This document shows positions 22,565 through 31,317 of a stretch of DNA of 34,401 bases, one piece after another (within the stretch, counting starts at the first letter, position 1; every line of letters begins with the position of its first letter). The position numbers were made by a program, and so were the translations under genes. This DNA is from JAUXEH01 sp965602945 (GTDB taxonomy: Bacteria; Acidobacteriota; Aminicenantia; Aminicenantales; Aminicenantaceae), in NCBI GenBank assembly GCA_965602945.1, contig CBFDBC010000010.1, forward strand, positions 1 through 34,401. The letters are read 5' to 3'. The notes below the pieces were generated by a model, which was not told the DNA's origin, made no database searches, and saw only the letters and a list, made by a program, of their open reading frames with translations.

Positions 22565-25500
22565 TTACATATGGCTTAACTCCTTCAAGATGTGGATGGT
22601 TTCATCCAGGAAGGCGGTCTCACCCGCAACGTCGAGTTCCAGGCTGAGCACGCCCTGAGGCGTTATGGATCCGCGATATCGTTCCACCAGTCCCGTCAAC
22701 CGGTTGATGTCAGCTCCTGAATCAGGCAGGAATTTAAACACGAGCTTGGCCCCGACACGGTCCAGGGACGTGATGCGCATGTTTCCGGCCAGGAACTTGA
22801 TGGTCCCGTAGCGGAACAGGCTGCGCACACTCGTGGGCAGAGGGCCGTAGCGGTCGCGGACCTCATCTTTAATGCGGTCCAGTTCCTCCAGGCTTTCCAC
22901 CGAGGAGATGCGTTTGTACAGATTCAGGCGGAGGTTGGTCTGGGGGAGGTAGGATTCGGGCACGCGGACGGCCAGTCTGAGGTTGATCTTGCTCTTGATC
23001 TCCTCGACCGGCTCCCCTTTCATGCCGCGGATGGTCTTCTCCAGCAGGTCCATGTAATAATCAAAACCCACCGCCTCCATGGTACCGTGCTGCCTGTCCC
23101 CCAGGAAGCTTCCCGATCCTCGGATCTCGAGATCCTTGGCGGCCAGGCGAAATCCCGATCCCAGCTCGCTAAACTCCTGGAGGGCCTTCAGCCTCTGTTG
23201 GGCCAGCGGCGTGAGCTCTGCGAAAGGGGGAACCAGGAAATAGGCAGCGGCCTGACGCGACGATCGACCGACGCGCCCCCGCAGCTGGTAGAGCTGAGCC
23301 AGCCCGAACCTGTCCGCCCGGTTGACGATCAAGGTATTGACCAGGGGAATGTCGATGCCGTTCTCGATGATGGTGGTGGAGATGAGGATGTTGTACTCCT
23401 CCCGGACGAAAGCGAGCATCCGTTTTTCCAGCTCTGAGCCCGTCATCTGTCCGTGTATAAAAACCACCCGCGCCTCAGGCACCCAGTTCTCCAGCATCCG
23501 GGCCATGGACTCGATGTCTTCCACACGGTTGTGAATGAAATAGACCTGTCCGCCCCGCAGCAGCTCCCTGCGCACGGCCGAGGTGATCAGGTTGCGGCTG
23601 AAGCTGGTCACAACCGTGTGGATGGCCAACCGATCCTTGGGAGGTGTCTCGATCAGGCTGATGTCCCTGAGCCCGGACAGCGACATGTTCAGGGTCCGGG
23701 GGATGGGAGTGGCGGTCATGGTCAGGACATCGATATTCGCCTTGATCTGCTTGATCTTCTCCTTGTGCTTGACCCCGAAACGATGTTCTTCGTCCACCAC
23801 CAGCAGGCCCAGGTCATGCAGTTCCACATCCGGGGAGAGCAGGCGGTGGGTACCGATGATGATGTCGACCAGCCCGCGTTTCAGGTCTCCCAGGAGGTTT
23901 TCCTGGGCGGCGCGGCCCTGCAGGCGGCTCAGGCCTTCCACACGGACGGGAAAAAGCAGCATGCGGCGGCGGAAGGTCTGGAGGTGCTGGCTGGCCAGGA
24001 CCGTGGTCGGGCAGAGCACCGCCACCTGCTTGCCGTCCATGACCGCCTTGAATGCCGCCCGCATGGCCACCTCGGTCTTGCCGTAGCCCACATCGCCGCA
24101 GAGCAGCCTGTCCATGGGGGCAGGGGACTCCATGTCGCCCATGATCTCGGAGATGGCCCGCAGTTGGTCATCCGTCTCCCGGTAATCGAACGTCTTCGCG
24201 AACTCCGTGCTCCATTCCCCGGAAGGGCTGTAGCCGTATCCCTGCGCGGCTTTCCTCTTTGCGTACAGCTCCAGCAGTTCCTGGGCCATGTCTTCTATGG
24301 CCTTCTTGGCCCGAGCCTTGGTCCGTTCCCACTGCGGCGTGCCCAGCTTACTGAGAGCTGGGGCATCCGTTCCCATGCGGGCATATTTCTGGACCAGGTT
24401 CATGTCCTCCACCGGCACGAAAAGCTTGTCTTCGTCCCGATAACGAATTTCCATGAATTCATGTTTCTTGAGGTCCACATCCATGCGGATGAGCCCTGAG
24501 AACACGCCGATACCGTAATCGGTGTGGACGATGTGGTCGCCGGCCCGCAGATCCCTGAAATCGGACACAAAGGGCCTTATCCGGGGGCGGCTCACAAGCA
24601 CCCGTTCTTCCGTGAACACATCCCCTTCGGAAAAGATAAGGATATTCAGGGGTGGATACGCGAAACCCCGGCGCAGGCGGCCCGGCAGGAGAGCGACCGA
24701 CTCGTCCCTGAGGGGCGACAGCGCATCATCCGTGATCAGATACCGCAGCTGATGTTGGGAAAGCAGCCCCGCGAACTTGCGGCGTACGGCCTCCCCTGAA
24801 AAAAAAAGAAAGCAGCGCTCCCGCTCCTCCTGTTTCTTCTTCAGGAATTCGAGGAAAAAGGAGATCTTATTATCGAACCTGGGTGCCGACTGGAAGAAAA
24901 AGCGGATCTTCCGTCCTGGTCTGGGCCCCTCGAGCTCATTGAAACGGACGGCTTCCTTCCGAACACTCTCCCAGGAGGAGGACGGATAGATCATGTCAGG
25001 GGAAAGGCTGAAGGATTTTTGGCCGGTCTGCTCGGAATGCCGGGACTCGAGGGTTTCCCTGCTGTCCTGCCAGTCTTTTTCAACCTCGTCAAAGCCGTCC
25101 AGGATCAGGAGATCGTTTTTCAGGTAATCGGAATAGGGAGAGAAACGGCTCCGGCAGAGCAGGGACTGATGGACAAACGAGGGGAAGATGTCTCCACCCT
25201 GCAGCCGGGTGATCCTCTCCTCCAGGTCGGAACCGGTCCCAGGGGGAGCGGCTGAACGCGCTTCCGCCGCCCATTCCCGGGCAAAGTCAGGATCGCTCGG
25301 AAACTCGCGCAGGGAAGGGATGCGCACAAAATCGCTCTTGCGCAGGGACCGCTGCGTGGAGGGATCGAATTCCCGGAGGGAAGCGACCTCGTCACCGCTG
25401 AATTCGAGGCGCGAAGGGAAGGTTTCCCAGGGTGAGAAGACATCGACGATCCCACCCCGCCAGGCGTATTCGCCATGACTGTTGATGATGTCCGCGCGTT

Positions 25501-25993
25501 CATACCCGTATCGGGCCAGGAGCTCCAGCAGCCCGTCGCGGGAGAGCGGCTCCCCCGTTTCCACGCTCAGAAATGAGGCCTCCAGGTCATCCGGACGGGG
25601 GAAGGGCTTGAGAAGCCCGGACAGGGTTGTCACGAAGAGACCGGGGCGGCGATGCAGGACATCCCAGAAACAGCGCATGCGGGCCGCGATGGCCTCCAGA
25701 GAAGGCATGATCTCCTGATACGGATCTTCGGAAAGGGCCGGGAGGACATGGACCGGACAAACGGCCTGCAGCCGGTCCAGGAAAAAACGCACCGTATCGG
25801 CAAACCTGAACAGTGAAGCCGAGGACGGCCGGATGAAAACGATCCCCGGGCCGATCTCCCGTGCCAGTGCCGCCAGCAGGTAGGGTTTGGCGGCCTCGGT
25901 GACACCGGTTATCTGGAGCTGCGTCGCACCCCCGCCGAGCTGCGCGCTCAGCTCCCGGAATTCCGGTGTATCCAGGATGAAATCGAGGCTCAT
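22565..25993 (-). CDS. mfd: Transcription-repair coupling factor Mfd
   Basis: A 1142-residue DNA translocase that removes stalled RNA polymerase at lesions and brings in UvrA. In order: UvrB-like damage-recognition module (about 1-330), RNA-polymerase interaction domain (about 440-520, with GDHIVHTDYGIGVFSGL), a RecG-like helicase core and the TRCF C-terminal domain (about 980-1130). Helicase motifs are visible: GDVGYGKTE (Walker A), VVDEEHRFG (Walker B), TATPIPRT (motif III) and QLRGRVGRS (motif VI). Length is that of the family. I chose the ATG at 25993; an upstream in-frame ATG at 26065 would put a near-consensus promoter inside the gene. First gene of an operon with two periplasmic parvulins, an unusual partner set. 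Confidence 0.97.
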   Translation of the reverse strand: MSLDFILDTPEFRELSAQLGGGATQLQITGVTEAAKPYLLAALAREIGPGIVFIRPSSASLFRFADTVRFFLDRLQAVCPVHVLPALSEDPYQEIMPSLEAIAARMRCFWDVLHRRPGLFVTTLSGLLKPFPRPDDLEASFLSVETGEPLSRDGLLELLARYGYERADIINSHGEYAWRGGIVDVFSPWETFPSRLEFSGDEVASLREFDPSTQRSLRKSDFVRIPSLREFPSDPDFAREWAAEARSAAPPGTGSDLEERITRLQGGDIFPSFVHQSLLCRSRFSPYSDYLKNDLLILDGFDEVEKDWQDSRETLESRHSEQTGQKSFSLSPDMIYPSSSWESVRKEAVRFNELEGPRPGRKIRFFFQSAPRFDNKISFFLEFLKKKQEERERCFLFFSGEAVRRKFAGLLSQHQLRYLITDDALSPLRDESVALLPGRLRRGFAYPPLNILIFSEGDVFTEERVLVSRPRIRPFVSDFRDLRAGDHIVHTDYGIGVFSGLIRMDVDLKKHEFMEIRYRDEDKLFVPVEDMNLVQKYARMGTDAPALSKLGTPQWERTKARAKKAIEDMAQELLELYAKRKAAQGYGYSPSGEWSTEFAKTFDYRETDDQLRAISEIMGDMESPAPMDRLLCGDVGYGKTEVAMRAAFKAVMDGKQVAVLCPTTVLASQHLQTFRRRMLLFPVRVEGLSRLQGRAAQENLLGDLKRGLVDIIIGTHRLLSPDVELHDLGLLVVDEEHRFGVKHKEKIKQIKANIDVLTMTATPIPRTLNMSLSGLRDISLIETPPKDRLAIHTVVTSFSRNLITSAVRRELLRGGQVYFIHNRVEDIESMARMLENWVPEARVVFIHGQMTGSELEKRMLAFVREEYNILISTTIIENGIDIPLVNTLIVNRADRFGLAQLYQLRGRVGRSSRQAAAYFLVPPFAELTPLAQQRLKALQEFSELGSGFRLAAKDLEIRGSGSFLGDRQHGTMEAVGFDYYMDLLEKTIRGMKGEPVEEIKSKINLRLAVRVPESYLPQTNLRLNLYKRISSVESLEELDRIKDEVRDRYGPLPTSVRSLFRYGTIKFLAGNMRITSLDRVGAKLVFKFLPDSGADINRLTGLVERYRGSITPQGVLSLELDVAGETAFLDETIHILKELSHM

Positions 25994-26000
25994 GCCGCCT

Positions 26001-26029
26001 ATTATACGTGCTGCACCCGCCGCTGTCAG
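26001..26029 (-). promoter_or_regulatory. mfd: Sigma-70 type promoter of mfd
   Basis: CTGACA (26024-26029), a 17-base spacer and a perfect TATAAT (26001-26006) on the minus strand. Only seven bases separate the -10 from the ATG at 25993, so the message would begin at or next to the start codon. Confidence 0.7.
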
Positions 26030-26180
26030 CCCAAGCGTCACTTTGGCCTTCATTCCGTCAGGCAAGCTGAAACGTCAGCCCGACGGATATTAAAATCATT
26101 GAATAAACTCGGTTTGGATATACTTCCTTCCACAGGCTCCGTTTTGACATTCAGGGGGCGCCGGGAGACAATGGGGGAGC

Positions 26181-26426
26181 ATGAGGGAAGGACACAATAT
26201 TCCGGTTCAGGGACAGGTCCTGTTCCACGCTGGCTACAGGGGCCGGCAGGAACCGAGACGGATCAGGATCGCGGATTGCGATTACGCCGTAAGCGAAATC
26301 CTGTCCCGGGGAAGGATCCGGGACAGCGGATCGGGGATCATCCGGGAGGAATTCGTGTGCCGGATCGATCACAGGACCGTCAAGGTCTGCGTGTATGCCG
26401 ACGGGACTGCCGAGATCTTCACCTAA
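26181..26426 (+). CDS. Small protein of unknown function
   Basis: An 81-residue protein with a plausible compact beta-rich fold: VLFHAGYRGRQEPRRIRIAD, then SEILSRGRIRD, then a hydrophobic strand pattern ending VKVCVYADGTAEIFT. The pattern resembles small cytoplasmic proteins that start with a YRGxxxPR motif, though I cannot name the family. It lies alone between mfd (divergent) and the DUF5916 gene (convergent). The ATG at 26181 follows GGGGGAG very closely, which is poor spacing. Alternation of hydrophobic and charged residues favours this frame over the overlapping frame 26099-26431, whose product is Gly/Arg/Pro-rich and shadow-like. Confidence 0.55.
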   Translation: MREGHNIPVQGQVLFHAGYRGRQEPRRIRIADCDYAVSEILSRGRIRDSGSGIIREEFVCRIDHRTVKVCVYADGTAEIFT

Positions 26427-26428
26427 CC

Positions 26429-26457
26429 TGAATAATTCATAAAAAATGTCGACATTT
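26429..26457. repeat. Two adjacent short palindromes
   Basis: TGAATAATTCA (26429-26439) and AAATGTCGACATTT (26444-26457) are both perfect palindromes, in the gap between two converging genes. They may be protein-binding sites or help end transcription; there is no GC-rich stem. Confidence 0.4.
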
Positions 26458-26485
26458 CACCATATCTGGGGCGTTGCGGCGGTTC

Positions 26486-28627
26486 TCACATGCGGTGCCA
26501 GTAGGAGAATTTGACGAACACGCTGTAGTTGTCGTTGACGTAGTTCCCCAGGTCGTTACGGAAGACATCGTTGTCCACGCCGAAGAAGAACACGGTGCCC
26601 GGGCGGTAGACATAGCTGAAGAGGAAGCTGCCGTAGAGCGTCTTGTAGAAGTGGTTATAGTCCACGATGGCGCGCACCGAGAGTGTCTTGCTCAGCTGGT
26701 AGGTGACCCGGCTGCGCAGCACGTTATAGTCGTAGATCTCCTCGCCGCCCCACTCCTCCCAGAACGTCTGTTTGGTGAATTCCGTGTTGATCTGCAGCCG
26801 GTTGCTGGGTTTCAGCGTGAGGAACAGCCCGTAAACGTTTGAGTAGCCGAGGGAAGGATCGTCCGGATCATAGAATACGTTGTCCCCGGTGGCCAGGACG
26901 AATCCGAAGGGAAGCCACCCGATCAGGTTGGTGCTGGCGCTCACCTCCACACCGGTCATGTTGAAGTCGATCCCTCCGTAGCGCTCCATGCTGCGCCGGA
27001 CCTCGACGTTCATCTGGCTGAACTCCGTGAAACGCAGGTTGGCGCCTAGCTCGACCCACTGGTCCTGCAGAACGCTGCTGCGATAGCCGTAGCGCTGTCC
27101 GCCGTTGGCCCGGAACCGGATCTGGGTCATGAACCTTCTTTCCGGATAGATGCTGAAGTAAGTGTGGCCAATCAGGTGGCGGTAGTCCACACGGTTGACA
27201 AAACCGGAGCCGGCCACGAAGTCCGGGTGGATGGCCGTCCCGATGAGTCCGCCGCCCCAATACTTGGAGTAGTAGCCCAGGTTTCCATGCAGAGCGGGTA
27301 CGAAATCGCTTTCCCGCTCCCCGTACTTGGTCCTGGCGGCATTGGCCTGGAAGTTGAAGAAAAACCGATCCGTGAACTTGAACTGCCCGTCCACTCCCAC
27401 CAGCCGGTTGTAGGACCCTCCCGTCAGCTCCTTGTCCGTGAGGGCGAATCCTACGTACGACTCCTTCAGAACATCGGCCTTCAAGCGGAAGATGTTGAAC
27501 AGCGCGTTGGCATCGCGGCTGACCTCGCCTTCGCCCACATCCCACAGGCTCTCTGAGGGATTCATGTCATAGGTCGAGAGCAGGCTGTAGGTGTAGCGCC
27601 CGATCTTGCCCGACACCTTGGCGCCGGCGATAGGATCTATGATCCGGCGCGTGTACACGACCTGGATCTCGGGAAAGCGGAAGATCTCCATGCCCTCCAG
27701 GAAGAAAGGACGCTTCTCCGGAAAATAGAGCGCGAACCGCCGGTTGATGTCGATCTGGGGCGCATCGGCCTCGATCTGGCTGTAGTCGGGGTTGACTGTC
27801 ATGTCCAGGGTCAGGTCGGAGTTGATCCCCCACTTGAGGTTGATCCCGGGCTCGAAATTCACGTTCTCGTCCTTGGTCTTGAGCGAGGTCGCGAAGGGCA
27901 TGAGCTCGAAGTTTTTTCCTTTTTCGACCTCACCGTGGATCATCATCTCCTGCGCCTGGGTGAGCAGTCCGGGTTTGTCGCGGGACATCTCCGGCCATAT
28001 GATGATCTCACCTGTGCGGGCCACCGTGCGCGCCAGGGTTACGCCCCAGACCTTCTCTTCCTCGTCAGGGAAGCGGATGCTCTTGAAGGGGATCGCCATC
28101 TCGACGGTGTAGCCCTCCTCGTCGACGCGGCCCTCGGACTGAAAAACCGTGTCCCAGGAACCGTCGATGTCGTCGTTCCCTCCTTCCTCGCTCCGCATCC
28201 CGTCCAGCGGGATCCCCAGCGGGTTTATGATAAAAGTGAAGGCGCGCCGTTTCTCGTTGTAGGTGTCCAGGAAGACCAGGACCCAGTCATCGTCGATGAC
28301 ATTGTCGCGTTTGGTGATCGAGGCCCGGATCTTTTGGGGATCCGTGTCATAGCAGCGGAAGGCGATGTAGAGGTTCTTGTGGTCGAAACCGATGTAGGCC
28401 TCTGTCTTCTGCGAAGGGGAGCCTTTCTCGACCGGGGAGAACTGGCGGAAGCCATCGATCTTGAGCGCCTCCTTCTCCCAGAACGGGTGGTCGAGCACCC
28501 CGTCGATCTTGGGGCTGCCGGACATCCGGGGGATGGACGTGTCGACCGCGGCCCGTGCGTGTTCGGTCAGGATCCCGGATGCGGTAAGGATCATCACAAG
28601 ATGTATTATCAGGCTTCTTCGTAACAT
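26486..28627 (-). CDS. Outer-membrane protein with CBM9-like N-terminal domain and DUF5916 beta-barrel
   Basis: A 713-residue exported protein. A signal peptide (MLRRSLIIHLVMILTASGIL, cleavage after HARA near 27) leads to a carbohydrate-binding family 9/DOMON-like sandwich (about 35-225; PKIDGVLDHPFWEKEA, KTEAYIGFDHKNLYIAFRCY, DDDWVLVFLDTYNEKRRAF, GYTVEMAIPFKSIRFP). The rest is a DUF5916 barrel with alternating strands (TVNPDYSQIEADAPQIDINR, EKRPFFLEG, many aromatic strand ends). Members are thought to sit in the outer membrane; their ligands are not established. The ATG at 28627 has GAGGG three to seven bases upstream and gives a proper signal peptide; the frame stays open upstream to 28906 across the promoter. 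Monocistronic, divergent from the lipoprotein amidohydrolase. Confidence 0.9.
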   Translation of the reverse strand: MLRRSLIIHLVMILTASGILTEHARAAVDTSIPRMSGSPKIDGVLDHPFWEKEALKIDGFRQFSPVEKGSPSQKTEAYIGFDHKNLYIAFRCYDTDPQKIRASITKRDNVIDDDWVLVFLDTYNEKRRAFTFIINPLGIPLDGMRSEEGGNDDIDGSWDTVFQSEGRVDEEGYTVEMAIPFKSIRFPDEEEKVWGVTLARTVARTGEIIIWPEMSRDKPGLLTQAQEMMIHGEVEKGKNFELMPFATSLKTKDENVNFEPGINLKWGINSDLTLDMTVNPDYSQIEADAPQIDINRRFALYFPEKRPFFLEGMEIFRFPEIQVVYTRRIIDPIAGAKVSGKIGRYTYSLLSTYDMNPSESLWDVGEGEVSRDANALFNIFRLKADVLKESYVGFALTDKELTGGSYNRLVGVDGQFKFTDRFFFNFQANAARTKYGERESDFVPALHGNLGYYSKYWGGGLIGTAIHPDFVAGSGFVNRVDYRHLIGHTYFSIYPERRFMTQIRFRANGGQRYGYRSSVLQDQWVELGANLRFTEFSQMNVEVRRSMERYGGIDFNMTGVEVSASTNLIGWLPFGFVLATGDNVFYDPDDPSLGYSNVYGLFLTLKPSNRLQINTEFTKQTFWEEWGGEEIYDYNVLRSRVTYQLSKTLSVRAIVDYNHFYKTLYGSFLFSYVYRPGTVFFFGVDNDVFRNDLGNYVNDNYSVFVKFSYWHRM

Positions 28628-28784
28628 GATCCCTCGGTCTGTTCTTTCCTCTCCGGGCCGACTCCGAACCCAGTTGTCACAGGTATAAACGAAAACCTGC
28701 GGCAAAAAGTTTGCCCTCCCACGTTTGTTAATTGGTGTGGTTTCAGGAAGGGCCCGGAATTGTGTTCCCGACAAAAAACAGCGT

Positions 28785-28812
28785 ATTGTAGACGGTCTTC
28801 GATATTTGTCAA
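28785..28812 (-). promoter_or_regulatory. Sigma-70 type promoter of the DUF5916 gene
   Basis: TTGACA (28807-28812), a 16-base spacer and TACAAT (28785-28790) on the minus strand. Start predicted near 28778, about 150 bases before the ATG. Confidence 0.75.
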
Positions 28813-28921
28813 CCCCGCACCCCAGTTGAGGCATCCTCACGTCGATGATGTAAGACTTTGAATCATTTTCAAAGCCTAACTTCACTGAATAACGGATATT
28901 GACCAATCCTTGGCGGGCCGG

Positions 28922-28950
28922 TTGCCAAAGGCCGGCGGGACGTCTATAAT
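28922..28950 (+). promoter_or_regulatory. Sigma-70 type promoter of the lipoprotein amidohydrolase gene
   Basis: TTGCCA (28922-28927), a 17-base spacer and a perfect TATAAT (28945-28950). Start near 28957, leader about 25 bases with AGGAGG. Confidence 0.8.
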
Positions 28951-28981
28951 GCGGTCAGCATCGCCACCCAGGAGGCCGACC

Positions 28982-30166
28982 ATGCCCAGAAAGATCCGTT
29001 TCCCCAGCCTGATCGTGAGCCTGACCCTCGCACTCGCTCTTTCCGCCTGCCGTGTGCCCGCACCGGGAACAGAGGAGGGCGCAAGCGCGGAGCTGTCCCT
29101 GAATACCTTTGACACGGCCCCGCAGCGGACGGACGAGGTTCGGCTGGCCATCCTCTATCCCTCGACGGGATCGCTCAATGCACTGCGCACGCTTCGGGAA
29201 AAAGGCCTCTTCGCTCCGGAAAAACTCAAGGTTATCGGGGTGTTTCACGAGGCCGAGCGAACCGATTACGGCCGTTCGATCAAAATGGTCCAGGATGGCG
29301 GATTGGACTGGATCGGCTTCCACAGGCTGAACGGAGAGGTGAACAAAGACAACCTGTTCGAGGAGAACGGACTCTCCGGCGCGTTCCGGGACATATTCGA
29401 AAAAGCCGACGGCCTCATCCTCTTCGGAGGAGCCGACATCCCTCCCTACATCTACGGCGAAAAGACTGCGCTGCTGACCGGGATACGCACACCGGTCCGA
29501 CATTTTATGGAACTTTCGTTCGTATTTCATCTCCTGGGAGGACACCAGGATGAGGGCTTCACGCCATTTCTCGCCGACGTACCGCTGTTTCCGGTGCTGG
29601 GGATATGCCTGGGTGAGCAGACCCTCAACGTGGGCACCGGGGGCACGATGGTTCAGGACGTGTGGTCAGAGGTCTACGGGGCCGGGACCCTGGAGGACGT
29701 CATCGCTCTGGGCCGGGATAGCTGGCACACCAATCCCCATGCGCGGCTCTTCCCGGAAAAAGGTCTTTTCAGCTACAACCTGCATCCTATCAAGCTGCGC
29801 CCCGACGGCCTGTTTGTACGGAACCTGGGATTCTCCCCTCAGGATACTCCCCACATCATGAGCGCGCATCATCAGGCGGCCGAAAAACTGGGCCGGGGTT
29901 TTCAGGCCATCGCCACATCCCTGGACGGAAAGGTGGTGGAGGCCATCGCCCACGACGAATTCCCCCATGTGCTGGGGGTTCAGTTCCACCCCGAATTCCC
30001 GGTCCTCTGGGATCCGGAGGCCCGATACAGGATGGCCCCCTCGGACTCGACAGACTTCAGCGCCTATTCCGTTCTACAGGATAACCCGCCCAGCCAGGAG
30101 TTCCACGAGAAGCTGTGGGCCTGGTTCAGCGCACGGCTGCAAGATTTCCACGCCTCGAAAAGGTGA
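28982..30166 (+). CDS. Lipoprotein with class I glutamine amidotransferase-like (peptidase C26, PuuD-like) domain
   Basis: A 394-residue protein with a clear lipoprotein signal (SLIVSLTLALALSAC, Cys23) followed by a gamma-glutamyl hydrolase type domain (about 50-370). The nucleophile elbow is GICLGEQ, where PuuD-type enzymes have GICRG; the Cys is kept. The catalytic His-Glu pair is in VLGVQFHPEF, and a preceding SAHHQAAEKLG matches the family's HHQ stretch. Cytosolic PuuD cleaves gamma-glutamyl-GABA in putrescine breakdown; an exported, lipid-anchored form must meet other gamma-glutamyl or amide compounds outside the cytoplasm, and its substrate is unknown. The ATG has AGGAGG six bases upstream and its own promoter. 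The domain is longer than PuuD (about 254 residues), with extra segments around residues 125-190. Confidence 0.85.
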   Translation: MPRKIRFPSLIVSLTLALALSACRVPAPGTEEGASAELSLNTFDTAPQRTDEVRLAILYPSTGSLNALRTLREKGLFAPEKLKVIGVFHEAERTDYGRSIKMVQDGGLDWIGFHRLNGEVNKDNLFEENGLSGAFRDIFEKADGLILFGGADIPPYIYGEKTALLTGIRTPVRHFMELSFVFHLLGGHQDEGFTPFLADVPLFPVLGICLGEQTLNVGTGGTMVQDVWSEVYGAGTLEDVIALGRDSWHTNPHARLFPEKGLFSYNLHPIKLRPDGLFVRNLGFSPQDTPHIMSAHHQAAEKLGRGFQAIATSLDGKVVEAIAHDEFPHVLGVQFHPEFPVLWDPEARYRMAPSDSTDFSAYSVLQDNPPSQEFHEKLWAWFSARLQDFHASKR

Positions 30167-30179
30167 TCCGGAACCGCAC

Positions 30180-31307
30180 TCAGGTCAGCAGTGTCAGGAA
30201 CACGCCTGCCGCCACGGCCGATCCGATCACTCCCGCCACGTTCGGGCCCATGGCCGGCATGAGGGGATTGACACGGCCCTCCGTCTCACCGGATACAAAC
30301 TGCTGGACCACACGGGCAGCCATGGGAACGGCGGACACGCCGGCCGCCCCGATGCAGGGATTGATCTTCTTCCCGGAGGGCAGGAAGAGGTTGAGGATCT
30401 TGGCAAAGGCGATCCCTCCTGCCGTGCTGAAGCTGAACGCCACCACCCCCAGGAGCAGGATGAAGAGCGTCCGGAGGTTCAGGATCTGCCCGGCTCCCAT
30501 GGTCGCACCCACGGCGACTCCCAGGAAGATGGTCACGATGTCGATGAGGGCCCCCCCTGCCGTTTTGCGGAGCCTCTCGGTGACGCCGCATTCCCGGATC
30601 AGGTTCCCGAACATGAGCATGCCGATCAGGGGCGCGCTGGACGGGATAGCCAGGCAGGCCACGATGCCCGTGACCAAGGGAAACAGGATGACGGCGGTGC
30701 GCGACACCGGCCTGGCCTGGGGCATGTCGATCCAGCGTTCTTTCCGGGTGGTGAGCAGCCGGAGGATGGGCGGCTGGATGACCGGGACGAGCGACATGTA
30801 GCTGTAGGCGGCAACGGCGATGGGGCCGAGCAGGTGAGGTGCGAGCTTGCTGGCCAGGAATATGGACGTGGGTCCGTCTGCGCCGCCGATGATCCCGATG
30901 GAAGCCGCCTCCTTGAAATCGAAGTTCAGGACATAGGCCGCTCCGATGGCCGCCACGAAGATCCCCAACTGGGCTGCCGCCCCCAGCAGGAACGTGAGAG
31001 GCCGTCCCAGAAGGGGACGGAAATCGGTGAGAACCCCCACACCCAGGAAAATGAGGGGCGGAAGCAGTTCGGTCTTTATCCCCTGATCATAGATCAGAGC
31101 GATGATGCCGCTGCCGTATGCCCCCATATCGGCCAGTGGGAGGTTGGCCAGTATGGTCCCGAAGCCGATGGGGATGAGCAGCAGGGGCTCGTACTTCCTG
31201 GCTATCGCCAGGTAGATCAGTATCCCGCCCACCAGGAACATTACCCAATTTCCCCAGGTCAGATGGGCGAACCCGGATTGCTGGAGGAGTCTGGCCAGTA
31301 TATCCAT
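30180..31307 (-). CDS. oadB: Sodium-pumping decarboxylase beta subunit (oxaloacetate decarboxylase type)
   Basis: A 375-residue integral membrane subunit that strips CO2 from carboxybiotin on the alpha subunit and exports Na+. Family signatures include IGFGTILANLP, IGIIGGADGPTSIF (about 138-151, with the essential Asp of GGADGPT), GMLMFGNLIRECGV (about 232-245), and a C-terminal PCIGAAGVSAVPMAARVVQ followed by NPLMPAMGPNVAGVIGSAV. Around nine to eleven helices are predicted. The same family serves oxaloacetate, methylmalonyl-CoA, glutaconyl-CoA and malonate pumps; the oxaloacetate assignment comes from the alpha subunit. It starts ten bases after oadA with GAGG upstream and ends 13 bases from the convergent lipoprotein gene. 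Confidence 0.95.
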   Translation of the reverse strand: MDILARLLQQSGFAHLTWGNWVMFLVGGILIYLAIARKYEPLLLIPIGFGTILANLPLADMGAYGSGIIALIYDQGIKTELLPPLIFLGVGVLTDFRPLLGRPLTFLLGAAAQLGIFVAAIGAAYVLNFDFKEAASIGIIGGADGPTSIFLASKLAPHLLGPIAVAAYSYMSLVPVIQPPILRLLTTRKERWIDMPQARPVSRTAVILFPLVTGIVACLAIPSSAPLIGMLMFGNLIRECGVTERLRKTAGGALIDIVTIFLGVAVGATMGAGQILNLRTLFILLLGVVAFSFSTAGGIAFAKILNLFLPSGKKINPCIGAAGVSAVPMAARVVQQFVSGETEGRVNPLMPAMGPNVAGVIGSAVAAGVFLTLLT

Positions 31308-31317
31308 GTCGGGCGCC

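Larger units (their letters stand above)
28628..28981. other. Divergent promoter region with a long leader
   Basis: 354 bases without a gene. It holds the minus-strand promoter at 28785-28812, giving a leader of about 150 bases for the DUF5916 gene, and the plus-strand promoter at 28922-28950. Between them a perfect hairpin (CTTTGAA/TTCAAAG, 28856-28874) is symmetric. GCCGG/CCGGC (28917-28936) flanks the -35 of the plus-strand promoter and could be an operator. Confidence 0.5.

Noticed and set aside
23453..24499. A 348-codon plus-strand frame inside mfd
   Set aside because: Complement of the conserved helicase core; His/Gln/Gly-rich, no motif.
26099..26431. A 110-codon plus-strand frame overlapping the small gene at 26181
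   Set aside because: Its product is Gly/Arg/Pro-rich and disordered-looking; the overlapping 81-residue frame has regular hydrophobic strands.
28628..28906. N-terminal extension of the DUF5916 protein by 93 residues
   Set aside because: It would contain the promoter and leader, and would bury the signal peptide that starts at 28627.
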